Positions 41,440 to 49,858 of a stretch of DNA of 50,850 bases are shown piece after piece; position 1 is the first letter of the stretch; each line of letters begins with the position of its first letter. The position numbers and the translations under genes were made by a program. Under the pieces are notes generated by a model. The model was not told the origin of the DNA. It ran no database searches and saw only the letters and a list, made by a program, of their open reading frames with translations. Source of the DNA: Microthrixaceae bacterium (GTDB lineage Bacteria > Actinomycetota > Acidimicrobiia > Acidimicrobiales > Microtrichaceae); assembly GCA_023957995.1 (NCBI GenBank), contig JAMLGK010000021.1, forward strand, positions 1 to 50,850, given 5' to 3'.

Positions 41440-41582
41440 CTGGCAGCGAGGCTACCGAACGCGGCCCCCGGGCCCGTCTTCGGTGCCCCGGCGTGCGGGG
41501 TCGACACACCTCTGCACCGGGTGCGGGAACGCCGCTCCTACCGGTGCCGGGCTCACCGGTGGGCTGCCTGTAGCGGGCCCCC

Positions 41583-41831
41583 TGTGGACAACTTGGGCCG
41601 GTCACACGTCGCCCGGTCACTCTGAGTACATTTCCACAGCCTGTGGACAAACCTGACGGTTGTTACCTGGATGTCACCTTCTGGACCGTACCGAAGCACA
41701 TCCGCAACCGATCCCACCACCATGGGTCATATCGGGGTCACGTACGGTGACGGGTAGTGCCCCCCGGCACAGCTGAGAGTCCACTCACGAACTGCTCGAT
41801 ACCGGCAGTTGTCCACAGACTGTGGACAACT
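41583..41831. other. DnaA-box cluster, candidate oriC
   Basis: The 467-bp gap between the zinc-ribbon gene and crgA holds four perfect actinobacterial DnaA boxes. TGTGGACAA is at 41583-41591, 41642-41650 and 41821-41829, and TTGTCCACA is at 41809-41817. A degenerate ATTTCCACA lies at 41630-41638. The last pair makes a palindrome with 12-bp arms around one base (41807-41831). The middle pair is also inverted. No dnaA or dnaN is in the window, and there is no marked AT-rich unwinding stretch, although 41625-41680 is richer in A/T than its surroundings. It is either a replication origin or a DnaA-titration or regulatory site. Synteny with mycobacterial origin-proximal genes favours the former. 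Confidence 0.6.
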
Positions 41832-41906
41832 CTCGGCCGAGGCGAACCTCCCGGCAGGATCAAACGAATCCGATCGACCACGCGCAGTGAGCGACTCCGG
41901 TAGAGC

Positions 41907-42260
41907 TCAGCGGTACTGGGTCGCGGTGACGATTCCCGACAGGATCAGACCCAGGCCACCCACCAGATACCAGCCATTGCCGTTGTCGGCGGAGCCGGGC
42001 AGGAGCCCCATGTAGTTGAGAAGGATCATGGCCAGACCGATTCCCCACAGTGCGAACATCAGAACCGGAACCCAGCGGGGGCTCGGACCCTTCTTCGCGG
42101 CTGGGACAGGGGCGGTGTAACGACCACTCGCCGCCGCGGTCCGTTCGGGCCGGTCGCGTACGGCCTTCTTCTTCGCCGACGGAGGCAGCGGCTTGTCCTT
42201 GGACGGCTTGTTGCCACCAGGTGAGTCGGATTCGGTCGCTTCGGATTCCGGGGCCGCCAT
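41907..42260 (-). CDS. crgA: cell division protein CrgA
   Basis: A small divisome membrane protein that in actinobacteria interacts with FtsZ, FtsI and FtsQ and influences septum formation. The 117-residue protein has a Lys/Pro/Ser-rich cytoplasmic N-terminus of ~65 residues, then two helices (WVPVLMFALWGIGLAMILLN and YLVGGLGLILSGIVTATQY), with the PSPRWVPVLM entry and LNYMGLLPG turn typical of CrgA. The start is ATG 42260, eight bases after a minus-strand TATCGT. It is divergent from trpG/pabA, as in Mycobacterium where one extra gene intervenes. Confidence 0.92.
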   Translation of the reverse strand: MAAPESEATESDSPGGNKPSKDKPLPPSAKKKAVRDRPERTAAASGRYTAPVPAAKKGPSPRWVPVLMFALWGIGLAMILLNYMGLLPGSADNGNGWYLVGGLGLILSGIVTATQYR

Positions 42261-42303
42261 GGCATGTCACGATACCGGCTCCACCGCGCAGCGTTGCGCG
42301 CCG

Positions 42304-42309
42304 TAGCCT
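42304..42309 (+). promoter_or_regulatory. -10 element of leaderless trpG/pabA gene
   Basis: TAGCCT lies eight bases before GTG 42318. The crgA -10 (TATCGT, minus strand, 42274-42269) is 30 bases away in the same divergent region. Confidence 0.5.
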
Positions 42310-42317
42310 GTTGCGTC

Positions 42318-42896
42318 GTGGCACCGACCATCCTCGTGATCGACAACTACGACTCGTTCGTCTACAACCTCGTGCAGTACGTGGGCGAAACCGGTGCGCA
42401 ACCGATCGTGCGTCGCCACGACCAACTCGAACTGGCCGACATCGACCGGATCGCACCCGATGGCATTCTCATCAGCCCGGGACCGGGAACACCCGACGAC
42501 GCCGGCCTGTCCAACCAGGTGATCGAACAGTACGGCCCGGCAATCCCCACCTTCGGCGTCTGCCTCGGGCTGCAGTGCATCGCCCAGGTGTTCGGCGGTG
42601 AGGTGGTGCGCGCACCCCAGATCGTGCACGGCAAGACCTCGCTGATCCGCCATGACGGCAAGGGGGTGTTCGCCGACCTGCCGGAACCGCTCGAGGCCAC
42701 CCGCTACCACTCGCTCATCGTCGACCGGGAGAGCGTGCCGGCCGCGCTCGAGATCACCGCGCACACCGATGACGGCCTCGTGATGGGGCTACGGCACCGC
42801 GAGCTGCCGATCGAGGGAGTTCAGTTCCACCCCGAATCGGTCCTGTCGGTCGGCGGCCACCAGATGGTGGAGAACTTCCTCGCGATGTGCGGCTGA
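42318..42896 (+). CDS. trpG: anthranilate/aminodeoxychorismate synthase glutaminase subunit
   Basis: Class I glutamine amidotransferase that provides ammonia to TrpE or PabB. The 192-residue protein has ILVIDNYDSFVYNLVQY at the N-terminus, the SPGPGTPDDAG loop, nucleophile Cys in FGVCLGLQ, and the His/Glu pair in FHPESV, so the triad is complete. The synthase partner is not adjacent. The orphan trpG/pabA copy beside pknB and crgA is a conserved actinobacterial arrangement. The start is GTG 42318, chosen by the -10 spacing. The frame is open for 18 codons upstream. Confidence 0.93.
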   Translation: MAPTILVIDNYDSFVYNLVQYVGETGAQPIVRRHDQLELADIDRIAPDGILISPGPGTPDDAGLSNQVIEQYGPAIPTFGVCLGLQCIAQVFGGEVVRAPQIVHGKTSLIRHDGKGVFADLPEPLEATRYHSLIVDRESVPAALEITAHTDDGLVMGLRHRELPIEGVQFHPESVLSVGGHQMVENFLAMCG

Positions 42897-42959
42897 ACAG
42901 GCCGTTTCAGGTTGACCACAACCCGGGCATCGATGCCTCGCGGTCGGCCCCGCTCCGGG

Positions 42960-44033
42960 TCAGGGCGAGGTGGTGGTCGTCGATGAGGCCGGGACCGTGG
43001 TCGTGGTGGTGGTCGTGGGTGGAGGCGGAGCGCTGCCGATGAGGATCTCCACCACGGTTCCCGACGGAACCTCCTCGGCCGGTTGGACTCCCTGTCGCAC
43101 CACACGACCGTTGCGCGAGTCGCCGACCGGTAGTGCGACGGTCCGATAGGTCGCCCGGATCCCCGAACCCGACAGGGCCTCCTCAGCGGTGGACCGCAAC
43201 AGCCCGAGCACCGATGGCACCGCGACGAGAGGGGCACGCCCGGCGATCACCAGATCCACCTCCGAATCGCGTGGAACCGATGCTCCGGGTGCCGGCGAGA
43301 TGGACAGAACGGTTCCATCGGGCAGGTCGCTGTCGTTCACGTATTCGATGTCGCCGGGCCGGAGCCGTAGCCGGCCGAGTTCGGCCAGAACATCGAGGTC
43401 GTCGCGACCGTCGACCTCGGGCACCACGCGTGGGGCCGGACCGTCGGAGACCACGAGCGACACCACCCCGTCGGGCGGAGCGCGGCGCCCGGCGGCGGGC
43501 TCGCTGCCGAGGACCTCGCCGATCCTGACCTCCTCGTCGAACTCCGGCACCTGCACTCCGGTGAGCCCGGTTGCGACGAGGAGCGCCTGGGCCTCGGTGA
43601 CCTGTTGGCCGACCAGTTCGGGCACGACGGTCCCCGCAGGCCCGGTGGACACCCTGGCGGTGACCGAGGACCCGATCTCGAGACGCGCGCCGTCGATCGG
43701 CACCTGTTCGAAGACAACACCGTCGGGAACCAGTTCGTTCGGCGACTCCGACACCTCCATCAACAGACCGACCGACTCGAGGGTTGCCCTTGCAGAATCC
43801 TCCGAAGCACCCTCGATCGAGGGGACCACGACGTCGGGTACGTCGACGCGCCTGTCGCCGTCGCTGACCGCCACCCCGAGTGCCACCAGACCCACTACGA
43901 ACACGGCGATCAGGCCAGCGAGTGAAAGGGCCGCGGCCAAGGTGTGGCGGCCCGTGTCGATGCTCTCCCAGCGCCCGATCTCGGTGATCCGCTCAGGTGG
44001 ACCGCTGCCGGAGTGCTCCTGTTGGTCAGCCAC
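42960..44033 (-). CDS. PASTA-repeat membrane protein (distal copy)
   Basis: A 357-residue single-pass protein with no kinase domain. A ~35-residue cytoplasmic N-terminus and one transmembrane helix (LAAALSLAGLIAVFVVGLVALGVAV, about 30-55, given in parts) lead into four PASTA-like domains beginning VPSIEGASEDSARATLES, VPELVGQQVTEAQALL, VPEVDGRDDLDVLAELG and VPSVLGLLRSTAEEALS, and a C-terminal Pro/Thr tail (PPPPTTTTTTTVPASSTTTT). PASTA domains bind muropeptides or beta-lactams in PknB and PBP2x. The start is GTG 44033, overlapping the previous stop by eight bases, so it is translated with its paralogue. Confidence 0.88.
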   Translation of the reverse strand: MADQQEHSGSGPPERITEIGRWESIDTGRHTLAAALSLAGLIAVFVVGLVALGVAVSDGDRRVDVPDVVVPSIEGASEDSARATLESVGLLMEVSESPNELVPDGVVFEQVPIDGARLEIGSSVTARVSTGPAGTVVPELVGQQVTEAQALLVATGLTGVQVPEFDEEVRIGEVLGSEPAAGRRAPPDGVVSLVVSDGPAPRVVPEVDGRDDLDVLAELGRLRLRPGDIEYVNDSDLPDGTVLSISPAPGASVPRDSEVDLVIAGRAPLVAVPSVLGLLRSTAEEALSGSGIRATYRTVALPVGDSRNGRVVRQGVQPAEEVPSGTVVEILIGSAPPPPTTTTTTTVPASSTTTTSP

Positions 44034-44982
44034 CGGACACCTGCACCGAAACCATCTCACCGGGCCGTATCGATTCACCTGCAGCGGGCGCCTGGGAGGT
44101 GACAGAACCACCGCTGACACCACCACCGGTGACGTTCGCCACCAGCCCGAGGCGAGTGAGTTCGGTCACCGCCGAGTCCGCGGAGCGGCCGCTGAGGTCG
44201 GGCAGGACCAGCGGCGGCGGGCCGGCGGAGACCACGACGGTGACCACGGAGTCCCGGGGTCGAACGGTCGAGGCGCCGGGTTCGGTTCCGATCACGGCTC
44301 CCTGGGGCACCGAATCGCTGTCACGCAGCTCCGGCTCCACGACGAATCCCGCAGACCCCAGTGCATAGGCGGCACCCTGCGCGGACAGACCCGTCACGTC
44401 GAGCACTGCCCGGGGCTCGGGACCCGTGGACACCACGAACCGCACCTCATCGGCCGGAGTGACCCGTTGGCCGGCATCGGGGAACTGCTCGATCACCACT
44501 CCGGCAGCGACGGTCTCACTCGCGACCTCCTGCACCTCGAAGTCGACACCGGCCTCCTCGAGCGGGCCGATCACATCCTCCAACGGCAGTCCCACCGCCG
44601 GAGGCATCTCGATCCGCGACACGCCCTGGCTGATCACCACCACGACGGTGCTGCCGACATCCACCTCCTCGCCTGCGACCGGGTCCTGCGAAACCACGGC
44701 GCCGCGAGGTGTGGTGAGGCTCGCGGAGTACTCGATCCGGGAGCTGAGGTCGGCCGATTCCAGGTCGGCCTCGGCGCGGGGTTGTGCGAGACCCGACAGC
44801 TCTGGCACTTCCACCTGGGCGGGTCGGCCGAGGATGGCACCCACCGGATCGAGATTCGCCGACCATCCCAACAGCCAGGTGACGAAGAGAGCCGCCGCCA
44901 GCGAGACGACCACCACGACCGTGCCCCTGGCCCACCCCGACTTGGCACCGTCAGGACCGAACCCTCGACGCGCGCCTTCCAC
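44026..44982 (-). CDS. PASTA-repeat membrane protein (proximal copy)
   Basis: A 318-residue single-pass protein without a kinase domain. The transmembrane helix (TVVVVVSLAAALFVTWLLG, about 20-40) precedes four PASTA-like domains starting VPELSGLAQPRAEADLES, MPPAVGLPLEDVIGPLEE, VLDVTGLSAQGAAYALG and LPDLSGRSADSAVTELT. The start is GTG 44982, one base after the pknB stop, so it is almost certainly co-translated with the kinase. Duplication of the PknB ectodomain is the simplest origin (inference). A frame extension upstream overlaps pknB and is rejected. Confidence 0.88.
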   Translation of the reverse strand: MEGARRGFGPDGAKSGWARGTVVVVVSLAAALFVTWLLGWSANLDPVGAILGRPAQVEVPELSGLAQPRAEADLESADLSSRIEYSASLTTPRGAVVSQDPVAGEEVDVGSTVVVVISQGVSRIEMPPAVGLPLEDVIGPLEEAGVDFEVQEVASETVAAGVVIEQFPDAGQRVTPADEVRFVVSTGPEPRAVLDVTGLSAQGAAYALGSAGFVVEPELRDSDSVPQGAVIGTEPGASTVRPRDSVVTVVVSAGPPPLVLPDLSGRSADSAVTELTRLGLVANVTGGGVSGGSVTSQAPAAGESIRPGEMVSVQVSGG

Positions 44983-44983
44983 C

Positions 44984-46900
44984 TCAGGGAGTGGATGTGG
45001 TGGATGTGGACGTGGACGTGGAGGTGGTGGTTCCGGCGACCCCGACAGTGATCTCGACCGTGGAACCCTTGTTGGCGGTCTGCCCCCCGGATGGATCCTG
45101 ATCGATGACACGGCCCGTGGGGTCGCCCGGGCTCACCGTGGCGGTCACGACCTTCACGTCGAATCCGCGTCCGCGCAGGGTGGCGCTGGCGTTCTGTTCC
45201 GACTGGTTGAGCACGTCCGGGACCTCGACCCGCTCGACTCCCGAGGACACATACACGGTGACCGTGGCGTTGCGTTCCACCGTGGTGCCCGCGACGGGAT
45301 CGGTGCGCGTGACCTGTCCCGCGGGGACCGAATCACTGGACTCCTCCTGCGGCCCCCCGATCCTGAAGCCGGCAGCCTGCAGTTCTTCCTGGGCCGATGC
45401 GAGGCTCTGACCAGTCACGTCCGGAACGACCTCCTCGCCGGGACCGAGGGACACCTGGATGCGCACCGTGGAACCGATCGGTTGCTCGGTGCCTGCAGCG
45501 GGACTCTGCGAAACCACCGTCCCCGACTCGGCGTCGGAGTCCTGGACGGACTCCACCGTCACCTCGAAGTCATTGGCCACCAGGATGAACCTCGCCTCAT
45601 CCTCGGTGCTGCCGACGACATCGGGCACCTCCTTGGATTCAGCGCCGGTGCTGACCGTGAGCTTGACCGCATCGCCCTCCGAGAGCATCGCGCCCGCCTC
45701 GGGGTCCTGTGCGGCCACCCTGCCCACGTCCACCTCGTCGTTGGGCTCCTCCGTTATCTCAGCAACCAGGCCCCTTTCGGAGAGTTGCCTCTCGGCTTCC
45801 TCGCGTGTCTCTCCGACCAACGGCGGCACCTCGATGTTGCCGTTGAGTCCGTTGGCCCACCAGAACAGACCCCCGGCAACCAGCGCCAGGAGCACCACCA
45901 TGGCGGCGAGGAACCAGCCGGTGCGCGACTTGTGCTCCTCCTGGTCGGGCTCCACCGCAGCCACGGCCTGGGTGGCAGCCGGTTGGAGGGCCGTGGCGGC
46001 CATCACTCCGGTGCCGGCTCCGGCCATCGCCGCCGCACCGAGCATCGCCCGTTCCGCGTTGGTGGGTTCACCCGCGAGGAATCGCCGGATATCGGCGCGC
46101 AGGTCCTCCGCAGACGCGTAGCGGTCATCGGGACGCTTGGAGAGCAGCTTCATCACGATCGCGTCGACTCCGACCGGCAGATCGGGAATGATGCTGCTCG
46201 GAGGTGCGGGCTGATCCTGCACGTGCTTGTAGGCGATGGCCAGTGGACTGTCGCCGGTGAAGGGAGCCCGTCCGGTCACCATCTCGTAGAGCACGACGCC
46301 GAGTGAGTAGAGGTCGGACCGTGGATCGACCGGCTGTCCCTGGGCCTGCTCGGGAGAGAAGTAGGTGGCGGTACCCATGACCGAACCGGCCTGGGTGAGA
46401 TCCTCATCGGGAGACGAGAGCGCCCGCGCGATGCCGAAGTCGGTCACCTTGGACTGCCCGCTGCCGGTCAACAGCACATTGCCGGGCTTGACGTCGCGGT
46501 GCACCACGCCCCGCGAATGGGCGAAGCCCAGGGCGCCGGCCACCTCGCTCGCCAACTCCATGGCCCGCCGTGGATGTAGCGGCCCGTCCCTGCGGATCAC
46601 CTGGGACAGTGACGGTCCGTCGATGTACTCCATCACGATGAAGTAGGTGCCGTCCTGGGTGCCCCAGTCGTACACCCCCACGATGTTGGGGTGGGCCAGG
46701 TTCGCTGCCGCCTGCGCCTCTCGGCGGAATCGCTCCACGAACGACGGGTCGGTGGCGAACTCCGGAACCAGTTCCTTGATGGCCACCGGACGATCCAGGC
46801 TCCGGTCGCGCGCCAGATACACCTGCGCCATCCCACCGCGGGCGAGGCGCTGGTGGATCTCGTAGCGGTCCCCCAGGACTCGCAATTCCTGTTCGCTCAT
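44984..46900 (-). CDS. pknB: Ser/Thr protein kinase with four PASTA domains, PknB-like
   Basis: Membrane kinase that senses peptidoglycan precursors and phosphorylates cell-wall and division proteins. The 638-residue protein has an N-terminal kinase domain (Gly loop RLARGGMAQVY, Lys42, catalytic HRDVKPGN at 134-141, DFG at 154-156, activation loop GTATYFSPEQ), an Ala-rich juxtamembrane segment, one transmembrane helix at ~329-349, then four PASTA domains (from VPPLVGETREEAERQL) and a Thr/Ser tail (TTTSTSTSTSTTSTP). The start is ATG 46900, with minus-strand TACTGT nine bases and GGGGA five bases upstream. A separate pknA, present in mycobacteria, is not found here. Confidence 0.95.
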   Translation of the reverse strand: MSEQELRVLGDRYEIHQRLARGGMAQVYLARDRSLDRPVAIKELVPEFATDPSFVERFRREAQAAANLAHPNIVGVYDWGTQDGTYFIVMEYIDGPSLSQVIRRDGPLHPRRAMELASEVAGALGFAHSRGVVHRDVKPGNVLLTGSGQSKVTDFGIARALSSPDEDLTQAGSVMGTATYFSPEQAQGQPVDPRSDLYSLGVVLYEMVTGRAPFTGDSPLAIAYKHVQDQPAPPSSIIPDLPVGVDAIVMKLLSKRPDDRYASAEDLRADIRRFLAGEPTNAERAMLGAAAMAGAGTGVMAATALQPAATQAVAAVEPDQEEHKSRTGWFLAAMVVLLALVAGGLFWWANGLNGNIEVPPLVGETREEAERQLSERGLVAEITEEPNDEVDVGRVAAQDPEAGAMLSEGDAVKLTVSTGAESKEVPDVVGSTEDEARFILVANDFEVTVESVQDSDAESGTVVSQSPAAGTEQPIGSTVRIQVSLGPGEEVVPDVTGQSLASAQEELQAAGFRIGGPQEESSDSVPAGQVTRTDPVAGTTVERNATVTVYVSSGVERVEVPDVLNQSEQNASATLRGRGFDVKVVTATVSPGDPTGRVIDQDPSGGQTANKGSTVEITVGVAGTTTSTSTSTSTTSTP

Positions 46901-47015
46901 CGGATCCCCACAGTAGATGGCGGCTCCGCCACTGGAGCAGACACGCCGCCCGGCGCCCACCCGGTCGGCTCCACGCCGGTGGCTGTCCCCTGTCGGGCCG
47001 TTCCCGGTGCTCTGA

Positions 47016-48521
47016 TCACTCCGATACCCCCAGGGCTGCTTCGGCGACCGCTCGGGCCACGGGTCCGGCCACCCGGCCACCGGTCTGGTTGCTGGCGCCA
47101 CTGACGTTGGTGACCACCACTGCCACCGCCACCCGCGGCGGTTCACCCGGCGGTCCGGCGAAAGCGATCATCCACGCATGGGAGGTCGCCGGCTCGGTGC
47201 CGAGCTGTGCGGTGCCGGTCTTTGCTCCCACTTCCTGGCCGGTGATCTGCATGCCCGTGGCAGTGCCGTCGGTGACCACGCCGACCATCGCCTCGCGCAT
47301 CGTGGCCGCCACCGAGGGCTCGGCGGCTCTGCGCCAAGCCGATGGTTCGTAGGTTCGCACCACTTCTCCGTCGCGCGCCCGCACGCTCTTGAGCACGTGT
47401 GGCGTCATGATCTCGCCGCCGTTGGCCACACCCGCCGCAACCAGCGCCATCTGCAGGGGCGTGGCCGCCACGTCGTTCTGGCCGATCGAGCTCTGCGCGA
47501 GTCGGGGTGCGTCCTCGTTCACCGGTGCAACGCCCTCGGGCCTGCTGACCACCGCACCGAAGTCGGTCGGGAAGGCCGACTCGGCGGGATTCGGAAGGTC
47601 GATCGGAGGCTTGGCGTTGAAGCCGAATGCCTCGGCCGACTCGACCATGTCGTCGGCGCCCACCTGTTCGACGCCCATCTGGGAGAACGAGGAGTTGCAC
47701 GACTGGGCGAGGATCGCGAACAGCGTGCCGCCACAGCTGGACCCTCCGAAGTTCGAGATCGACTTGGTCGTGAGTGGCGGCGTGTACTCGGTGACGACCG
47801 GGTAGTCCGGCGTCTGGGGAGTGACCGACCCGTCGGAGAGCCCTGCTGTGGCCGTGACCACCTTGAAGGTGGAGCCGGGGAAGTAGCGCTCCCGGTAGGC
47901 GTGGGCGAGCAACGGTGCTCCCTCGGCGGCGTCGAAGAGGACCTTGGCATCGCTCGCCCGTTCGGTGTTGTTGTCACTCACCACGTTGGGATCGAACGTG
48001 GGGTTGGAGTACATCGCGAGGATCGAGCCGTCTCGTGGATCCAGTGCCACCACCGAACCCTCCTGACCTGCGAGCGCGTCCCTGGCGACGGTCTGCACGT
48101 CCTTGCGGACCGTGAGCAGTACGTCACCCTCGGAGGACTCCGCGGTGAGAAAGGCGCCCAACTGGTTGAGCTCCAGTGCCGGTGTGCGACCCGCCAGATC
48201 GTCGTTGTACTGCCGTTCCACACCATCGGCGCCCAGGGAGAACGAATAGAACCCGGTGATGTGCGCGAACAGCTCGCCGTCGGGGTACACACGCTGGTAG
48301 CGCAGCGCGGCGCGACGTTCCTCGGACGTGGCGAGGACCGCACCATCGGCCGACACGATGTCGCCGCGTGGTTCGTTGAAGTCGCGCTGGAGCACGCGGG
48401 TGTTCTCCGGGCGGTCGGTCAGGGCCTCGGCCTGGAACACCTGCACCTGGTTTAGCTTCAGGAACAGGATCGCGTAGAGGACCAGGAAGGCGATTCCGAG
48501 GCGACGGATCTGGCGGGTCAT
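47016..48521 (-). CDS. pbpA: penicillin-binding protein (transpeptidase), PbpA-like
   Basis: A class B transpeptidase that cross-links peptidoglycan. The 501-residue protein has one N-terminal membrane helix (LGIAFLVLYAILFLKL), a dimerisation domain with EPRGDIVSADGAVLA, and the transpeptidase motifs SxxK (Ser217-Lys220 in PGSTFK), SCN (274-276) and KTG (434-436). All are intact. ATG 48521 overlaps the ftsW/rodA stop as ATGA, giving a matched polymerase-transpeptidase pair. It is 115 bases upstream of pknB, enough for a separate promoter there. Confidence 0.95.
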   Translation of the reverse strand: MTRQIRRLGIAFLVLYAILFLKLNQVQVFQAEALTDRPENTRVLQRDFNEPRGDIVSADGAVLATSEERRAALRYQRVYPDGELFAHITGFYSFSLGADGVERQYNDDLAGRTPALELNQLGAFLTAESSEGDVLLTVRKDVQTVARDALAGQEGSVVALDPRDGSILAMYSNPTFDPNVVSDNNTERASDAKVLFDAAEGAPLLAHAYRERYFPGSTFKVVTATAGLSDGSVTPQTPDYPVVTEYTPPLTTKSISNFGGSSCGGTLFAILAQSCNSSFSQMGVEQVGADDMVESAEAFGFNAKPPIDLPNPAESAFPTDFGAVVSRPEGVAPVNEDAPRLAQSSIGQNDVAATPLQMALVAAGVANGGEIMTPHVLKSVRARDGEVVRTYEPSAWRRAAEPSVAATMREAMVGVVTDGTATGMQITGQEVGAKTGTAQLGTEPATSHAWMIAFAGPPGEPPRVAVAVVVTNVSGASNQTGGRVAGPVARAVAEAALGVSE

Positions 48522-49858
48522 GGCGCAACCGCCGGTTGTGCAACACGGCGCGCCGCCTGGTCCGCTATGCGCATCAGGAGTGCCAACAGGACGTAGTTGG
48601 CCAGCAGCGAGGACCCGCCGTAGGACACGAACGGCAAGGTGATGCCGGTGAGCGGTAGCACCCGGATCACTCCGGCGATGATGATGAAGGCCTGAACGGC
48701 CAGCAGGGTCGTGAGGCCCACCGAGAGCAGGGACATGAACCCGTCGGTGCACCGCTGCGCGATCCGCAGGCCGCTCCCGGCCATCAACAGGTAGGCACAG
48801 AGCACGGCCGTCGCCCCCAACAGTCCGAGTTCCTCACCGATGATGGCGAAGATGAAGTCCGTCTCCTCGAAGGGGATCCGGCCGCTGATTCCGAGCCCGG
48901 GACCGGTGCCGCCCGTCCCTCCCCAGGCCAACGCGTAGGCCGCCTGCACGATCTGGTAGCCGGAACCCGTGGGATCCACCCAGGGGTCGAGCCAGATCTG
49001 CACGCGGGTCTGGACGTGATCGAAGCGTGACCAGCTGAACCATGCACCGAGTGCGAAGAGCCCGCTGCCGGCGACCAGGTAGGCGGCCCGCCCGGTGGCG
49101 ACCCAGAGCATCACGACGAACAGGACGAAGAACAGCAGCGCCGATCCCAGATCGCGCTCGAAGATCATCACCACGAGAGCCACTCCCCATGCTCCGAGAA
49201 CGGGAATGAAGTGGCGGGGGTCGGGGATGTTGAACGGCCCCAACTTGAACGTGGCGACTCCGAGCAGCTCCTTGTTCTCCATCAGGTAGCCCGCGAAGAA
49301 CACAGCCAACGCGATCTTCGCGAACTCCCCCGGCTGGAAACTCACGGGCCCGATCTCGACCCAGATCCGCGCACCGTTGATGTTGCGTCCGATCCCGGGA
49401 AGCAACGGCAACATCAGCAGCGCCAGCCCGATCAGGCCGAAGGTGTAGCGATAGCGCTGGAGCACCTTGATGTCGCGCACGACCACCAACGTCACGACGA
49501 ATGCGGCTATCCCCACCGCTGTCCACGTGGCCTGGAGTGCCGCCAGTTCGTCGTCCAACCTCGCGATGAACACGTAGCCGATGCCGTTGAGCAGAGCCGC
49601 CAGCGGCAACAGCAGGCCGTCCGCTGCACGGGCGAATCTCCGGATGACCAGGTGTGCGATCACCAGCAGGGTCAACACGCCCGCGAGGAACGGCCCCACG
49701 TTTGCCGGAAGCGACGCGTTGCGGCCGAGGCTGGCGAGTGCGTAGAGACCGCAGACCACGATGAATGCCAGCACGAGAAGGCCGAGCTCGGTGGTCCTGC
49801 GCCGCGTGGCGAGGGAGTCGACCAGGTCCGTCGGTGCGGTGGCGGTGGGTGCTGTCAC
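48518..49858 (-). CDS. rodA: SEDS-family peptidoglycan glycosyltransferase (FtsW/RodA)
   Basis: Polymerises lipid II into glycan strands together with PbpA. The 446-residue protein has about ten or more membrane helices and the SEDS landmarks GPVSFQPGEFAKIALAVF, FERDLGSALLFF (catalytic Asp region), and PLTGITLPFVSYGGSSLLAN at the C-terminus. An N-terminal extension contains additional helices. The start is GTG 49858, overlapping the pstP stop as GTGA. By position it corresponds to mycobacterial rodA (Rv0017c). Confidence 0.93.
   Translation of the reverse strand: MTAPTATAPTDLVDSLATRRRTTELGLLVLAFIVVCGLYALASLGRNASLPANVGPFLAGVLTLLVIAHLVIRRFARAADGLLLPLAALLNGIGYVFIARLDDELAALQATWTAVGIAAFVVTLVVVRDIKVLQRYRYTFGLIGLALLMLPLLPGIGRNINGARIWVEIGPVSFQPGEFAKIALAVFFAGYLMENKELLGVATFKLGPFNIPDPRHFIPVLGAWGVALVVMIFERDLGSALLFFVLFVVMLWVATGRAAYLVAGSGLFALGAWFSWSRFDHVQTRVQIWLDPWVDPTGSGYQIVQAAYALAWGGTGGTGPGLGISGRIPFEETDFIFAIIGEELGLLGATAVLCAYLLMAGSGLRIAQRCTDGFMSLLSVGLTTLLAVQAFIIIAGVIRVLPLTGITLPFVSYGGSSLLANYVLLALLMRIADQAARRVAQPAVAP

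Noticed and set aside
41440..41582. Possible additional DnaA boxes or a small gene left of the cluster
   Set aside because: No 9-mer with two or fewer mismatches was found in this part by eye, and no frame with an initiation signal was seen.
42264..42317. N-terminal extension of TrpG from TTG/ATG-like codons at 42264
   Set aside because: It overlaps the crgA regulatory region, and TrpG proteins begin at the VAPTILVIDNYD position. The -10 element lies inside the extension.
43189..46306. Two overlapping plus-strand frames of over 600 codons opposite the PASTA genes
   Set aside because: They lie opposite intact PASTA and kinase coding sequences. The Thr/Ser- and His/Gly-rich translations reflect the complementary strand of the repeats.
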